64,000 nucleotides of DNA from Ptiloglossa arizonensis (lineage: Eukaryota; Arthropoda; Insecta; Hymenoptera; Colletidae). Positions 1 to 11,846 of the stretch are shown one piece after another. Position 1 is the stretch's first letter. Every line of letters starts with the position of its first letter. The position numbers and the translations under genes were made by a program. The stretch is from the NCBI RefSeq assembly GCF_051014685.1, contig NW_027479395.1, positions 62,001-126,000 of the forward strand, given 5' to 3'. The notes under the pieces were generated by a model. The model worked only from the letters and a program-made list of their open reading frames with translations. It made no database searches and was not told the origin of the DNA.

Positions 1-45
1 ACGTTATACGTTATACGTTATACGTTATACGTAATACGTTATACG

Positions 46-115
46 TTAGACGTTATAGGTTATACGTAATACGTAATACGTTTTACGTTATACGTTATAC
101 GTTACACGTTATACG
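46..115 (+). repeat. M1 marker block (TTAGACG ... TTTTACG ... TTACACG), first of about six
   Basis: A run of variant units in fixed order: ACGTTAG, AGGTTAT after one ACGTTAT, two ACGTAAT, ACGTTTT, then ACGTTAC. The same order recurs starting near 375, 480, 1579, 2741 and 3147. Short forms carrying only the first part start at 2713 and 3119. The copies at 375 and 480 are 105 bp apart (15 units), a local tandem duplication. The block is absent from domain B. Confidence 0.85.
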
Positions 116-617
116 TTATACGTTATACGTTATACGTTATACGTTATACGTTATTCGTTATACGTTATACGTAATACGTTATACGTTATACGTTATACGT
201 TATACGTTATACGTTATACGTTATGCGTTATACGTTATACGTTATACGTTATGCGTTATACGTTATACGTTATACGTTATACGTTATACGTTATACGTTA
301 TACGTTATACGTTATACGTTATACGTTATACGTTATACGTTATACGTTATACGTTATACGTTATACGTTATACGTTAGACGTTATAGGTTATACGTAATA
401 CGTAATACGTTTTACGTTATACGTTATACGTTACACGTTATACGTTATACGTTATACGTTATACGTTATACGTTATACGTTAGACGTTATAGGTTATACG
501 TAATACGTAATACGTTTTACGTTATACGTTATACGTTACACGTTATACGTTATACGTTATACGTTATACGTTATACGTTATAAGTTATACGTTATACGTT
601 ATACGTTATACGTTATA

Positions 618-680
618 CATTATGCGTTATACGCTATACGTAATGCGTTATAGGTCATACCTTATACGTGATACGTCATA
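618..680 (+). repeat. M2 marker block (TATGCGTTATACGCTAT ... AGGTCATACC), first of several
   Basis: Order of units: ACATTAT, GCGTTAT, ACGCTAT, ACGTAAT, GCGTTAT, AGGTCAT, ACCTTAT, ACGTGAT, ACGTCAT. Full copies start near 618, 918, 2078, 2247, 3576 and 3743. A variant near 1217 reads ACGTTAT in place of ACGTAAT and TTACACG after ACC. Truncated copies without AGGTCATACC lie near 1093, 1970 and 3467. The first half resembles the beginning of the domain B beacon. Confidence 0.85.
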
Positions 681-992
681 CGTTATACGTTATACGTTAT
701 ACGTTTTACGTTATACGTTATACGTTATACGTTATACGTTATACGTTATACGTTATACGTTATACGTTATACGTTATACGTTATACGTTATACGTTATAC
801 GTTATACGTTATACGTTATACGTTATACGTTATACGTTATACGATATACGTTATACGTTATACGTTATACGTTATACGTTATACGTTATACGTTATACGT
901 TATACGTTATACGTTATACATTATGCGTTATACGCTATACGTAATGCGTTATAGGTCATACCTTATACGTGATACGTCATACGTTATACGTT

Positions 993-1100
993 ACTCGTTA
1001 TACGTAATATGTAATACGTTTTACGTTATAAGTTATACGTTATACGTTATACATTATACGTTTTACGTTATACGTTATAAGTTATACGTTATACATTATG
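993..1100 (+). repeat. M3 marker block (ACTCGTTAT ... AATATGTAATACG ... AAGTTAT)
   Basis: Starts with ACTCG, followed by ACGTAAT, ATGTAAT, ACGTTTT, AAGTTAT, ACATTAT, ACGTTTT and AAGTTAT in fixed order. Copies start at 993, 1868 and 3366. A decayed copy starts near 5008, with ATGAAAT and a TTTCACG unit instead. All copies are in domain A. The ATGTAAT units in it are among the few fixed losses of the CpG. Confidence 0.8.
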
Positions 1101-1567
1101 CGTTATACGCTATACGTAATGCGTTATACGTTATACGTTATACGTTATACGTTATACGTTATACGTTATACGTTATACGTTATACGTTATACGTTATACG
1201 TTATACGTTATACGTTATGCGTTATACGCTATACGTTATGCGTTATAGGTCATACCTTACACGTGATACGTCATACGTTATACGTTATACGTGATACGTT
1301 ATACGTTATACGTTATACGTTATACGTTGTACGTTATACGTTATATGTAATATGTAATACGTTATACGTTATACGCTATACGTTATACGTTACACGTTAT
1401 ACGTTATACGTTATGCGTTATACGTTATGCGTTATACGTTATACGTTATACGTTATACGTTATACGTTATACGTTATACGTTATACGTTATACGTTATAC
1501 GTTATACGTTATACGTTATACGTTATACGTTATACGTTATACGTTATACGTTATACGTTATACGTTA

Positions 1568-1800
1568 TACGTTATACGTTAGACGTTATAGGTTATACGT
1601 AATACGTAATACGTTTTACGTTATACGTTATACGTTACACGTTATACGTTATACGTTATACGTTATAAGTTATACGTTATACGTTATACGGTATACGTTA
1701 TACGTTATACGTTATACGTTATACGTTGTACGTTATACGTTAAACGTTAGACGTTATATGTTATACGTTGTACGTTATACGTTGTACGTTGTACGTTATA
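1568..1800 (+). repeat. Duplicated segment, copy 1 (offset 1,162 bp)
   Basis: Carries an M1 block, then AAGTTAT, a GGTATACG unit at 1689, ACGTTGT, ACGTTAA, ACGTTAG, ATGTTAT and a cluster of ACGTTGT. The same order is found exactly 1,162 bp (166 units) downstream. Downstream of about 1800 the two copies part: this one runs into pure units, the other into ACGTTAC and ACGCTAT. Confidence 0.85.
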
Positions 1801-2515
1801 CGTTATACGTTATACGTTATACGTTATACGTTATACGTTATACGTTATACGTTATACGTTATACGTTACTCGTTATACGTAATATGTAATACGTTTTACG
1901 TTATAAGTTATACGTTATACGTTATACATTATACGTTTTACGTTATACGTTATAAGTTATACGTTATACATTATGCGTTATACGCTATACGTAATGCGTT
2001 ATACGTTATACGTTATACGTTATACGTTATACGTTATACGTTATAAGTTATACGTTATACGTTATACGTTATACGTTATACATTATGCGTTATACGCTAT
2101 ACGTAATGCGTTATAGGTCATACCTTATACGTGATACGTCATACGTTATACGTTATACGTTATACGTTTTACGTTATACGTTATACGTTATACGTTATAC
2201 ATTATACGTTATAAGTTATACGTTATACGTTATACGTTATACGTTATACATTATGCGTTATACGCTATACGTAATGCGTTATAGGTCATACCTTATACGT
2301 GATACGTCATACGTTATACGTTTTACGTTATACGTTATACGTTATACGTTATACATTATACGTTATACGTTATACGTTATACGTTATACGTTATACGTTA
2401 TACGTTATACGTTATACGTTATACGTTATACGTTATACGTTATACGTTATACGTTATACGTTATACGTTATACGTTATACGTTATACGTTATACGTTATA
2501 CGTTATACGATATAC
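1700..2515 (+). repeat. Duplicated segment, copy 1 (offset 1,498 bp)
   Basis: Contains ACGTTGT/ACGTTAA/ACGTTAG/ATGTTAT, an M3 block, a truncated M2 and two full M2 blocks, ending with the ACGATAT unit near 2509. The matching segment lies 1,498 bp (214 units) downstream, with ACTCG at 1868 against 3366. It overlaps the 1,162-bp duplication, showing nested rounds of block copying. Confidence 0.85.
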
Positions 2516-2729
2516 GTTATACGTTATACGTTATACGTTATACGTTATACGTTATACGTTATACGTTATACGTTATACGTTATACGTTATACGTTATACG
2601 TTATACGTTATACGTTATACGTTATACGTTATACGTTATACGTTATACGTTATACGTTATACGTTATACGTTATACGTTATACGTTATACGTTATACGTT
2701 ATACGTTATACGTTAGACGTTATAGGTTA

Positions 2730-2962
2730 TACGTTATACGTTAGACGTTATAGGTTATACGTAATACGTAATACGTTTTACGTTATACGTTATACGTTAC
2801 ACGTTATACGTTATACGTTATACGTTATAAGTTATACGTTATACGTTATACGGTATACGTTATACGTTATACGTTATACGTTATACGTTGTACGTTATAC
2901 GTTAAACGTTAGACGTTATATGTTATACGTTGTACGTTATACGTTGTACGTTGTACGTTATA
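2730..2962 (+). repeat. Duplicated segment, copy 2 (offset 1,162 bp)
   Basis: Same series of variant units as 1568-1800, with TTAGACG at 2741 and GGTATACG at 2851. It is followed by TTACACGCTATACG near 2986, which has no counterpart in copy 1. Confidence 0.85.
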
Positions 2963-3197
2963 CGTTATACGTTATACGTTATACGTTACACGCTATACGT
3001 TATACGTTGTACGTTATACGTTATACGTCATACGTTATACGTTATACGTTATACGTTATACGTTATACGTTATACGTTATACGTTATACGTTATACGTTA
3101 TACGTTATACGTTATACGTTAGACGTTATAGGTTATACGTTATACGTTAGACGTTATAGGTTATACGTAATACGTAATACGTTTTACGTTATACGTT

Positions 3198-4012
3198 ATA
3201 CGTTATACGTTATACGTTATACGTTGTACGTTATACGTTAAACGTTAGACGTTATATGTTATACGTTGTACGTTATACGTTGTACGTTGTACGTTATACG
3301 TTATACGTTATACGTTATACGTTATACGTTATACGTTATACGTTATACGTTATACGTTATACGTTACTCGTTATACGTAATATGTAATACGTTTTACGTT
3401 ATAAGTTATACGTTATACGTTATACATTATACGTTTTACGTTATACGTTATAAGTTATACGTTATACATTATGCGTTATACGCTATACGTAATGCGTTAT
3501 ACGTTATACGTTATTCGTTATACGTTATACGTTATACGTTATAAGTTATACGTTATACGTTATACGTTATACGTTATACATTATGCGTTATACGCTATAC
3601 GTAATGCGTTATAGGTCATACCTTATACGTGATACGTCATACGTTATACGTTATACGTTATACGTTTTACGTTATACGTTATACGTTATACGTTATACAT
3701 TATACGTTATAAGTTATACGTTATACGTTATACGTTATACGTTATACATTATGCGTTATACGCTATACGTAATGCGTTATAGGTCATACCTTATACGTGA
3801 TACGTCATACGTTATACGTTTTACGTTATACGTTATACGTTATACGTTTACATTATACGTTATACGTTATACGTTATACGTTATACGTTATACGTTATAC
3901 GTTATACGTTATACGTTATACGTTATACGTTATACGTTATACGTTATACGTTATACGTTATACGTTATACGTTATACGTTATACGTTATACGTTATACGT
4001 TATACGATATAC
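3198..4012 (+). repeat. Duplicated segment, copy 2 (offset 1,498 bp)
   Basis: Matches 1700-2515 in marker order and spacing. Two differences are visible: a TCGTTAT unit near 3512 where copy 1 has ACGTTAT, and a one-base deletion near 3848 that shifts the register, so the closing ACGATAT lies at an offset of 1,497 instead of 1,498. Confidence 0.85.
3844..3852 (+). other. Register shift: 1-bp deletion (six-base unit ACGTTT)
   Basis: The unit before an ACATTAT reads ACGTTT rather than ACGTTAT. Before it the unit start lies at position = 1 modulo 7, after it at 0. The paired copy near 2350 has the full seven bases, so the loss happened after duplication. Confidence 0.9.
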
Positions 4013-4289
4013 GTTATACGTTATACGTTATACGTTATACGTTATACGTTATACGTTATACGTTATACGTTATACGTTATACGTTATACGTTATACGTTA
4101 TACGTTATACGTTATACGTTATACGTTATACGTTATACGTTATACGTTATACGTTATACGTTATACGTTATACGTTATACGTTATACGTTATACGTTATA
4201 CGTTATACGTTATACGTTATACGTTATACGTTATACGTTATACGTTATACGTTATACGTTATACGTTATACGTTATACGTTATACGTTA

Positions 4290-5080
4290 TACGTTGTACG
4301 TTATACGTTGTACGTTATTCGTTATATGTTATACGATATACGTTATACGTTATACGTTATACGTTATACGTTATACGTTATACGTTATACGTTATACGTT
4401 ATACGTTATACGTTATACGTTATACGTTAAACGTTATACGTTATACGTTATACGTTATACGTTATACGTTATACGTTATACGTTATACGTTATACGCTAT
4501 ACGTTATACGTTGTACGTTATGCGTTATACGTTATGCGTTATACGTTATACGTTATTCGTTATACGTTGTACGTTATACGTTATACGTTATACGTTATTC
4601 GTTATACGTTATACGTTATACGTTATACGTTATACGTTATACGTTATACGTTATACGTTATACGTTATACGTTATACGTTATACGTTATACGTTATACGT
4701 TATACGTTATACGTTAATCGTTATACGTTATACGTTATACGTTATACGATATACGTTATACGTTATACGTTGTACGTTATACGTTATACGGTATACGTTA
4801 TACGTTATACGTTATACGTTATACGTTATACGTTATACGTTATACGTTACACGTTATACGTTCTACGTTATACGTTGTACGTTATACGTTGTACGTTATA
4901 CGTTATACGTTATACGTTATACGTTATACGTTATACGTTATACGTTATACGTTATACGTAATACGTTATACGTTATACGTTATACGTTATACGTTATACG
5001 TTATACGTTACTCGTTATACGTAATATGAAATACGTTTCACGTTATAAGTTATACGTTATACGTTATACATTATACGTTA
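4290..5080 (+). repeat. Scattered-variant stretch of domain A
   Basis: Single variant units are sprinkled without a recognisable fixed order: ACGTTGT near 4294, 4308, 4510, 4567, 4768 and 4873; TCGTTAT near 4318, 4555 and 4597; ATGTTAT near 4325; ACGTTAA near 4428; GCGTTAT near 4519 and 4533; GGTATACG near 4789; ACGTTCT near 4860. It ends in a decayed M3 block near 5008. This looks like older sequence not recently homogenised. Confidence 0.65.
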
Positions 5081-5450
5081 TACGTTATACGTTATACGTT
5101 ATACGTTATACGTTATACGTTATACGTTATACGCTATACGTTATACGTTGTACGTTATACGTTATACGTTATACGTTATACGTTATACGTTATACGTTAT
5201 ACGTTATACGTTATACGTTATACGTTATACGTTACACGTTATACGTTCTACGTTATACGTTATACGTTATACGTTATACGTTAAACGTTATACGTTATAC
5301 GTTATACGTTATACGTTATACGTTATACGTTATACGTTATACGTTATACGTTATACGTTATACGTTATACGTTATACGTTATACGTTATACGTTATACGT
5401 TATACGTTATACGTTATACGTTATACGTTATACGTTATACGTTATACGTT

Positions 5451-5486
5451 ATAGGTTATACGTTGTACGTTATACGTTATACCCTA
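5451..5486 (+). repeat. AGGTTAT...ACCCTAT module, first of about 30
   Basis: An AGGTTAT unit is followed exactly 28 bp (four units) later by ACCCTAT. Further copies begin near 7201 and 9434 (both ACCCAAT), 8371, 11460, 13757, 16237, 16404, 16551, 16963, 18399, 20051, 20471, 21899, 26141, 29641, 34997, 38231, 39378, 44349, 46329, 48709, 49832, 50821, 51793, 52696, 53736, 57497, 60001 and 62411. In several early copies the unit between is ACGTTGT. The arms TATAGGTTATA and TATACCCTATA are complementary apart from one position, so a single strand could form an 11-bp imperfect stem. Confidence 0.8.
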
Positions 5487-5960
5487 TACGTTATACGTTA
5501 TACGTTATACGTTATACGTTATACGTTATACGTTATACGTTATACGTTATACGTTATACGTTAAGCGTTATACGTTATACGTTATACGTTATACGATATA
5601 CGTTATACGTTATACGTTATACGTTATACGTTATACGTTATACGTTATACGTTATACGTTATACGTTATACGTTATACGTTATACGTTATACGTTATACG
5701 TTATACGTTATACGTTATACGTTATACGTTATACGTTATACGTTATACGTTATACGTTATACGTTATACGTTATACGTTATACGTTATACGTTATACGTT
5801 ATACGTTATACGTTATACGTTATACGTTATACGTTATACGTTATACGTTATAAGTTATACGTTATACGTTATACGTTATACGTTATACGTTATACGTTTT
5901 ACGTTATACGTTATACGTTATACGTTATACGTTATACGTTATAGGTTATACGTTATACGT

Positions 5961-6064
5961 TATGCGTTATTCGCTATACGTTATGCGTTATACGATATAC
6001 GTTATGCGTTATAGGATATATGTTATACGTTTTACGTTCTTCGTTATACGTTCTTCGTTACACG
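5961..6064 (+). repeat. Beacon: 104-bp variant-unit block, first of about 65
   Basis: Fixed order of units: GCGTTAT, TCGCTAT, ACGTTAT, GCGTTAT, ACGATAT, ACGTTAT, GCGTTAT, AGGATAT, ATGTTAT, ACGTTTT, ACGTTCT, TCGTTAT, ACGTTCT, TCGTTAC. Copies start at 5961, 6955, 8181, 9196, 10605, 11228, 13538, 14105, 16053, 17299, 18153, 19567, 19854, 20806, 21667, 23046, 23333, 23606, 25923, 26707, 27659, 27946, 28212, 30214, 31061, 33056, 34064, 34764, 36276, 37291, 37998, 38817, 39944, 40798, 42408, 43416, 44130, 44935, 45432, 46104, 46944, 48484, 49601, 50581, 51407, 52310, 52793, 53493, 54324, 55157, 55997, 56354, 56872, 58104, 58916, 59224, 59539, 59770, 60596, 61394, 62185 and 62962. Truncated copies are at 16812, 20319 and 47817. 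Register is kept, so the block is made of whole heptamers. Whether it binds a protein cannot be told from sequence. Confidence 0.92.
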
Positions 6065-6537
6065 TTATACGTTATACGTTATACGTTATACGTTATACGT
6101 TATACGTTATACGTTATACGTTATACGTTATACGTTATACGTTATACGTTATACGTTATACGTTATACGTTATACGTTATACGTTATACGTTATACGTTA
6201 TACGTTATACGTTATACGTTATACGTTATACGTTATACGTTATACGTTATACGTTATACGTTATACGTTATACGTTATACGTTATACGTTATACGTTATA
6301 CGTTATACGTTATACGTTATACGTTATACGTTATACGTTATACGTTATACGTTATACGTTATACGTTATACGTTATACGTTATACGTTATACGTTATACG
6401 TTATACGTTATACGTTATACGTTATACGTTATACGTTATACGTTATACGTTATACGTTATACGTTATACGTTATACGTTATACGTTATACGTTATACGTT
6501 ATACGTTATACGTTATACGTTATAGGTTATACGTTAT

Positions 6538-6551
6538 ACGTGATAAGTCAT
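6538..6551 (+). repeat. ACGTGATAAGTCAT marker, about 36 copies
   Basis: Two variant units side by side (ACGTGAT, AAGTCAT), nearly always preceded by AGGTTAT and one ACGTTAT. Copies lie near 6538, 6769, 8030, 8758, 9029, 10461, 13380 (with AAATCAT), 14844, 15909, 17746, 17977, 18737, 19053, 19360, 21257, 21489, 22237, 22545, 22840, 25767, 29489, 32667, 33950, 34615, 35887, 37178, 37842, 42294, 43302, 43966, 45744, 48124, 49443, 50186, 53335 and 56750. It contains a GATAAG string, but no function can be read from it. Confidence 0.85.
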
Positions 6552-7503
6552 ACGTTATACGTTATACGTTATACGTTATACGTTATACGTTATACTTTAT
6601 ACGTTATACGTTATACGTTATACGTTATACGTTATACGTTATACGTTATACGTTATACGTTATACGTTATACGTTATACGTTATACGTTATACGTTATAC
6701 GTTATACGTTATACGTTATACGTTATACGTTATACGTTATACGTGATACGTTATACGTTATACGTTATACGTGATAAGTCATACGTTATACGTTATACGT
6801 TATACGTTATACGTTATACGTTATACGTTATACGTTATACGTTATACGTTATACGTTATACGTTATACGTTATACGTTATACGTTATACGTTATACGTTA
6901 TACGTTATACGTTATACGTTATACGTTATACGTTATACCTTATACGTTATACGTTATGCGTTATACGCTATACGTTATGCGTTATACGATATACGTTATG
7001 CGTTATAGGATATATGTTATACGTTTTACGTTCTGCGTTATACGTTCTTCGTTACACGTTATACGTTATACGTTATACGTTATACGTTATACGTTATACG
7101 TTATACGTTATACGTTATACGTTATACGTTATACGTTATACGTTATACGTTATACGTTATACGTTATACGTTATACGTTATACGTTATACGTTATACGTT
7201 ATAGGTTATACGTTGTACGTTATACGTTATACCCAATACGTTATACGTTATACGTTATACGTTATACGTTATACGTTATACGTTATACGTTATACGTTAT
7301 ACGTTATACGTTAAACGTTATACGTTATACGTTATACGTTATACGATATACGTTATACGTTATACGTTATACGTTATACGTTATACGTTATACGTTATAC
7401 GTTGTACGTTATACGTTATACGTTATACGTTGTACGTTGTACGTTATACGTTATACGTTATACGTTGTACGTTATACGTTATACGTTATACGTTATACGT
7501 TAT

Positions 7504-7925
7504 ACGTTTCTACGTTATACGTTATGCGTCATACGTTATACGTTAAACGTTGTACATTATACGTTATACGTCATACGTTATACGTTATACGTTACACGTT
7601 ATAGGTTGTACGTTATACGTTATACGTTATACGTTATACGTTATGCGTTATACGTTATACGTTATACGTTATACGTTATACGTTATACGTTATACGTTAT
7701 ACGTTATACGTTGTACGTTATACGTTCTACGTTATACGTCATACGTTATACGTTAAACGTTGTACATTATACGTTATACGTCATACGTTATACGTTATAC
7801 GTTATACGTTATACGATCTACGTTATACGTTATACGTTGTACGTTATACGTTAGACGCTATACGTTATACGTAATATGTAATACGTCATACGTTTTACGT
7901 TAATCGTTATACGTTATACGTTATA
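7504..7925 (+). repeat. Cassette C, copy 1
   Basis: The densest variant block of domain B. It starts with an eight-base unit ACGTTTCT, then GCGTCAT, ACGTTAA, ACGTTGT, ACATTAT and ACGTCAT. It ends with ACGATCT, ACGTTGT, ACGTTAG, ACGCTAT, ACGTAAT, ATGTAAT, ACGTCAT, ACGTTTT and ACGTTAATCG. The ACGTTAA-ACGTTGT-ACATTAT-ACGTCAT run occurs twice (near 7544 and 7754). The eight-base unit shifts the register by +1. Confidence 0.85.
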
Positions 7926-8180
7926 CGCTATACGTTATACGTTATACGTTATACGTTATACGTTATACGTTATACGTTATACGTTATACGTTATACGTTA
8001 TACGTTATACGTTATAGGTTATACGTTATACGTGATAAGTCATACGTTATACGTTATACGTTATACGTTATACGTTATACGTTATACGTTACACGTTACA
8101 CGTTATACGTTATACGTTATACGTTATACGTTATACGTTATACGTTATACGTTATACGTTATACGTTATACGTTATACAT

Positions 8181-10604
8181 TATGCGTTATTCGCTATACG
8201 TTATGCGTTATACGATATACGTTATGCGTTATAGGATATATGTTATACGTTTTACGTTCTTCGTTATACGTTCTTCGCTACACGTTATACGTTATACGTT
8301 ATACGTTATACGTTATACGTTATACGTTATACGTTATACGTTATACGTTATACGTTATACGTTATACGTTATAGGTTATACGTTATACGTTATACGCTAT
8401 ACCCTATACGTTATACGTTATACGTTATACGTTATACGTTATGCGTTATACGTTATACGTTATACGTTATACGTTGTACGTTATAGGTTATACGTTATAC
8501 GTTATACGTTATACGTTATACGTTATACGTTATACGTTATACGTTATACGTTATACGTTATACGTTATACGTTATACGTTATACGTTATACGTTATACGT
8601 TATACGTTATACGTTATACGTTATACGTTATACGTTATACGTTATACGTTATACGTTATACGTTATACGTTATACGTTATACGTTATACGTTATACGTTA
8701 TACGTTATACGTTATACGTTATACGTTATACGTTATACGTTATAGGTTATACGTTATACGTGATAAGTCATACGTTATACGTTATACGTTATACGTTATA
8801 CGTTATACGTTATACTTTATACGTTATACGTTATACGTTATACGTTATACGTTATACGTTATACGTTATACGTTATACGTTATACGTTATACGTTATACG
8901 TTATACGTTATACGTTATACGTTATACGTTATACGTTATACGTTATACGTTATACGTTATACGTTATACGTTATACGTTATACGTTATACGTTATACGTT
9001 ATACGTTATACGTTATACGTGATACGTTATACGTGATAAGTCATACGTTATACGTTATACGTTATACGTTATACGTTATACGTTATACGTTATACGTTAT
9101 ACGTTATACGTTATACGTTATACGTTATACGTTATACGTTATACGTTATACGTTATACGTTATACGTTATACGTTATACCTTATACGTTATACGTTATGC
9201 GTTATACGCTATACGTTATGCGTTATACGATATACGTTATGCGTTATAGGATATATGTTATACGTTTTACGTTCTTCGTTATACGTTCTTCGTTACACGT
9301 TATACGTTATACGTTATACGTTATACGTTATACGTTATACGTTATACGTTATACGTTATACGTTATACGTTATACGTTATACGTTATACGTTATACGTTA
9401 TACGTTATACGTTATACGTTATACGTTATACGTTATAGGTTATACGTTGTACGTTATACGTTATACCCAATACGTTATACGTTATACGTTATACGTTATA
9501 CGTTATACGTTATACGTTATACGTTATACGTTATACGTTATACGTTAAACGTTATACGTTATACGTTATACGTTATACGATATACGTTATACGTTATACG
9601 TTATACGTTATACGTTATACGTTATACGTTATACGTTATACGTTATACGTTGTACGTTATACGTTATACGTTATACGTTGTACGTTGTACGTTATACGTT
9701 ATACGTTATACGTTGTACGTTATACGTTATACGTTATACGTTATACGTTATACGTTTCTACGTTATACGTTATGCGTCATACGTTATACGTTAAACGTTG
9801 TACATTATACGTTATACGTCATACGTTATACGTTATACGTTATACGTTATACGATCTACGTTATACGTTATACGTTGTACGTTATACGTTAGACGCTATA
9901 CGTTATACGTTTCTACGTTATACGTTATGCGTCATACGTTATACGTTATACGTTATACGTTATACGTTATACGTTATAGGTTATACGTTATACGTTATAC
10001 GTTACACGTTATAGGTTGTACGTTATACGTTATACGTTATACGTTATACGTTATGCGTTATACGTTATACGTTATACGTTATACGTTATACGTTATACGT
10101 TATACGTTATACGTTATACGTTATACGTTGTACGTTATACGTTCTACGTTATACGTCATACGTTATACGTTAAACGTTGTACATTATACGTTATACGTCA
10201 TACGTTATACGTTATACGTTATACGTTATACGATCTACGTTATACGTTATACGTTGTACGTTATACGTTAGACGCTATACGTTATACGTAATATGTAATA
10301 CGTCATACGTTTTACGTTAATCGTTATACGTTATACGTTATACGCTATACGTTATACGTTATACGTTATACGTTATACGTTATACGTTATACGTTATACG
10401 TTATACGTTATACGTTATACGTTATACGTTATACGTTATACGTTATAGGTTATACGTTATACGTGATAAGTCATACGTTATACGTTATACGTTATACGTT
10501 ATACGTTATACGTTACACGTTACACGTTATACGTTATACGTTATACGTTATACGTTATACGTTATACGTTATACGTTATACGTTATACGTTATACGTTAT
10601 ACGT
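8181..10604 (+). repeat. 2.2-2.4-kb higher-order unit, copy 2
   Basis: Same marker order as copy 1: beacons at 8181 and 9196, ACGTGATAAG near 8758 and 9029, AGG...ACCCAAT near 9434, cassette C from 9752. Beacon 8181 ends in TTCGCTACACG, shared with the beacon at 10605. The stretch 8371-8490 carries AGGTTAT, ACGCTAT, ACCCTAT, GCGTTAT and ACGTTGT units where copy 1 is pure, although the flanking distances are equal. Cassette C is lengthened by an internal duplication. Confidence 0.85.
9752..10330 (+). repeat. Cassette C, copy 2, internally duplicated
   Basis: Holds two eight-base ACGTTTCT units (near 9752 and 9907) and two ACGATCT units (near 9851 and 10230), where copy 1 has one of each. Each extra eight-base unit adds +1 to the register. 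It ends in the same ACGTTAG ... ACGTTAATCG series near 10267-10322. Confidence 0.85.
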
Positions 10605-11780
10605 TATGCGTTATTCGCTATACGTTATGCGTTATACGATATACGTTATGCGTTATAGGATATATGTTATACGTTTTACGTTCTTCGTTATACGTTCTTC
10701 GCTACACGTTATACGTTATACGTTATACGTTATACGTTATACGTTATACGTTATACGTTATACGTTATACCTTATACGTTATACGTTATACGTTATACGT
10801 TATACGTTATACGTTATACGTTATACGTTATACGTTATAGGTTATACGTTATACGTTATACGTTATACGTTATACGTTATACGTTATACGTTATGCGTTA
10901 TACGTTATACGTTATACGTTATACGTTATACGTTATACGTTATACGTTATACGTTATGCGTTATACGTTATACGTTATACGTTATACGTTATACGTTATA
11001 CGTTATACGTTATACGTTATACGTTATACGTTATACGTTATACGTTATAGGTTATACGTAATACGTTATAGGTTATACGTTATACGTTATACGATATACG
11101 TTATACGTTATACGTTATACGTTATACGTTATACGTTATACGTTATACGTTATACGTTATACGTTATACGTTATACGTCATACGTTATACGTTATACGTT
11201 ATACGTTATACGTTATACGTTATACGTTATGCGTTATTCGCTTTACGTCATGCGTTATACGATATACGTTATGCGTTATAGGATATATGTCATACGTTTT
11301 ACGTTCTTCGTTATACGTTCTTCGTTACACGTTATACGTTATTCGTTATACGTTATACGTTATAGGTTATACGTAATACGTTATACGTTATACGTTATAC
11401 GTTACACGTCATACGTTATACGTTATACGTTATACGTTATACGTTATACGTTATTCGTTATAGGTTATACGTTATACGTTATACGTTATACCCTATACGT
11501 TATACGTTATACGTTATACGTTATACGTTATACGTTATACGTTATACGTTATACGTTATACGTTATACGTTATACGTTATACGTTATACGTTATACGTTA
11601 TACGTTATACGTTATACGTTATACGTTATACGTTATACGTTATACGTTATACGTTATACGTTATACGTTATACGTTATACGTTATACGTTATACGTTATA
11701 CGTTATACGTTATACGATATACGTTATACGTTATACGTTAAACGTTATACGTTATACGTTATACGTTATACGTTATACGT
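10605..11780 (+). repeat. Irregular segment with two beacons
   Basis: Beacon 10605 carries TTCGCTACACG. Beacon 11228 is the most altered full copy: ACGCTTT then ACGTCAT-type units, and ATGTCAT before the TTTTACG. Between them lie AGGTTAT units near 10839, 11049 and 11070, GCGTTAT near 10893 and 10957, ACGATAT near 11091 and ACGTCAT near 11173. An AGG...ACCCTAT module begins near 11460, followed by pure units to about 11710. Confidence 0.75.
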
Positions 11781-11782
11781 TA

Positions 11783-11846
11783 TAGGTCATACCTTATACG
11801 TAATATGTCATATGTTAGACGTTATGCCTTATACGTTTTACGTTAT
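11783..11846 (+). repeat. Isolated domain A-like island inside domain B
   Basis: Units AGGTCAT, ACCTTAT, ACGTAAT, ATGTCAT, ATGTTAG, ACGTTAT, GCCTTAT, ACGTTTT in a row. AGGTCATACC otherwise occurs only in the M2 blocks of domain A. ATGTTAG followed by GCCTTAT is seen nowhere else. It sits between two pure tracts. Confidence 0.8.

Larger units (their letters stand above)
1..5960 (+). repeat. Domain A of the satellite: beacon-free, marker-rich section
   Basis: This section lacks the 104-bp beacon that recurs from 5961 onward and carries three marker blocks of its own (M1, M2, M3). Variant units are denser than in most of the window, especially in 1-3500 and around 4290-4880, where single variants (ACGTTGT, TCGTTAT, ACGTTAA, ACGCTAT, GCGTTAT) lie scattered rather than in fixed blocks. 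The stretches 2370-2700, 3860-4290 and 5580-5850 are nearly pure. I see no coding or RNA feature in it. Confidence 0.85.
5961..8180 (+). repeat. 2.2-kb higher-order unit, copy 1
   Basis: Contains a plain beacon (5961), a pure tract, ACGTGATAAGTCAT at 6538 and again at 6769, a beacon with ACGCTAT after GCGTTATACG (6955, with TTCTGCG inside), an AGG...ACCCAAT module (7201) and cassette C (from 7504). It matches 8181-10604 at an offset of 2,220 bp. Confidence 0.85.

Noticed and set aside
6538..6551. Transposon ends or target-site duplications at the GATAAG marker or beacons
   Set aside because: The heptamer register continues straight through these blocks and nothing other than variant units lies between them, so there is no inserted element.
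7504..7925. Cassette C as a foreign insertion or RNA gene
   Set aside because: It is made wholly of heptamer variants apart from one eight-base unit, and has no unique core, promoter-like or tRNA-like arrangement.
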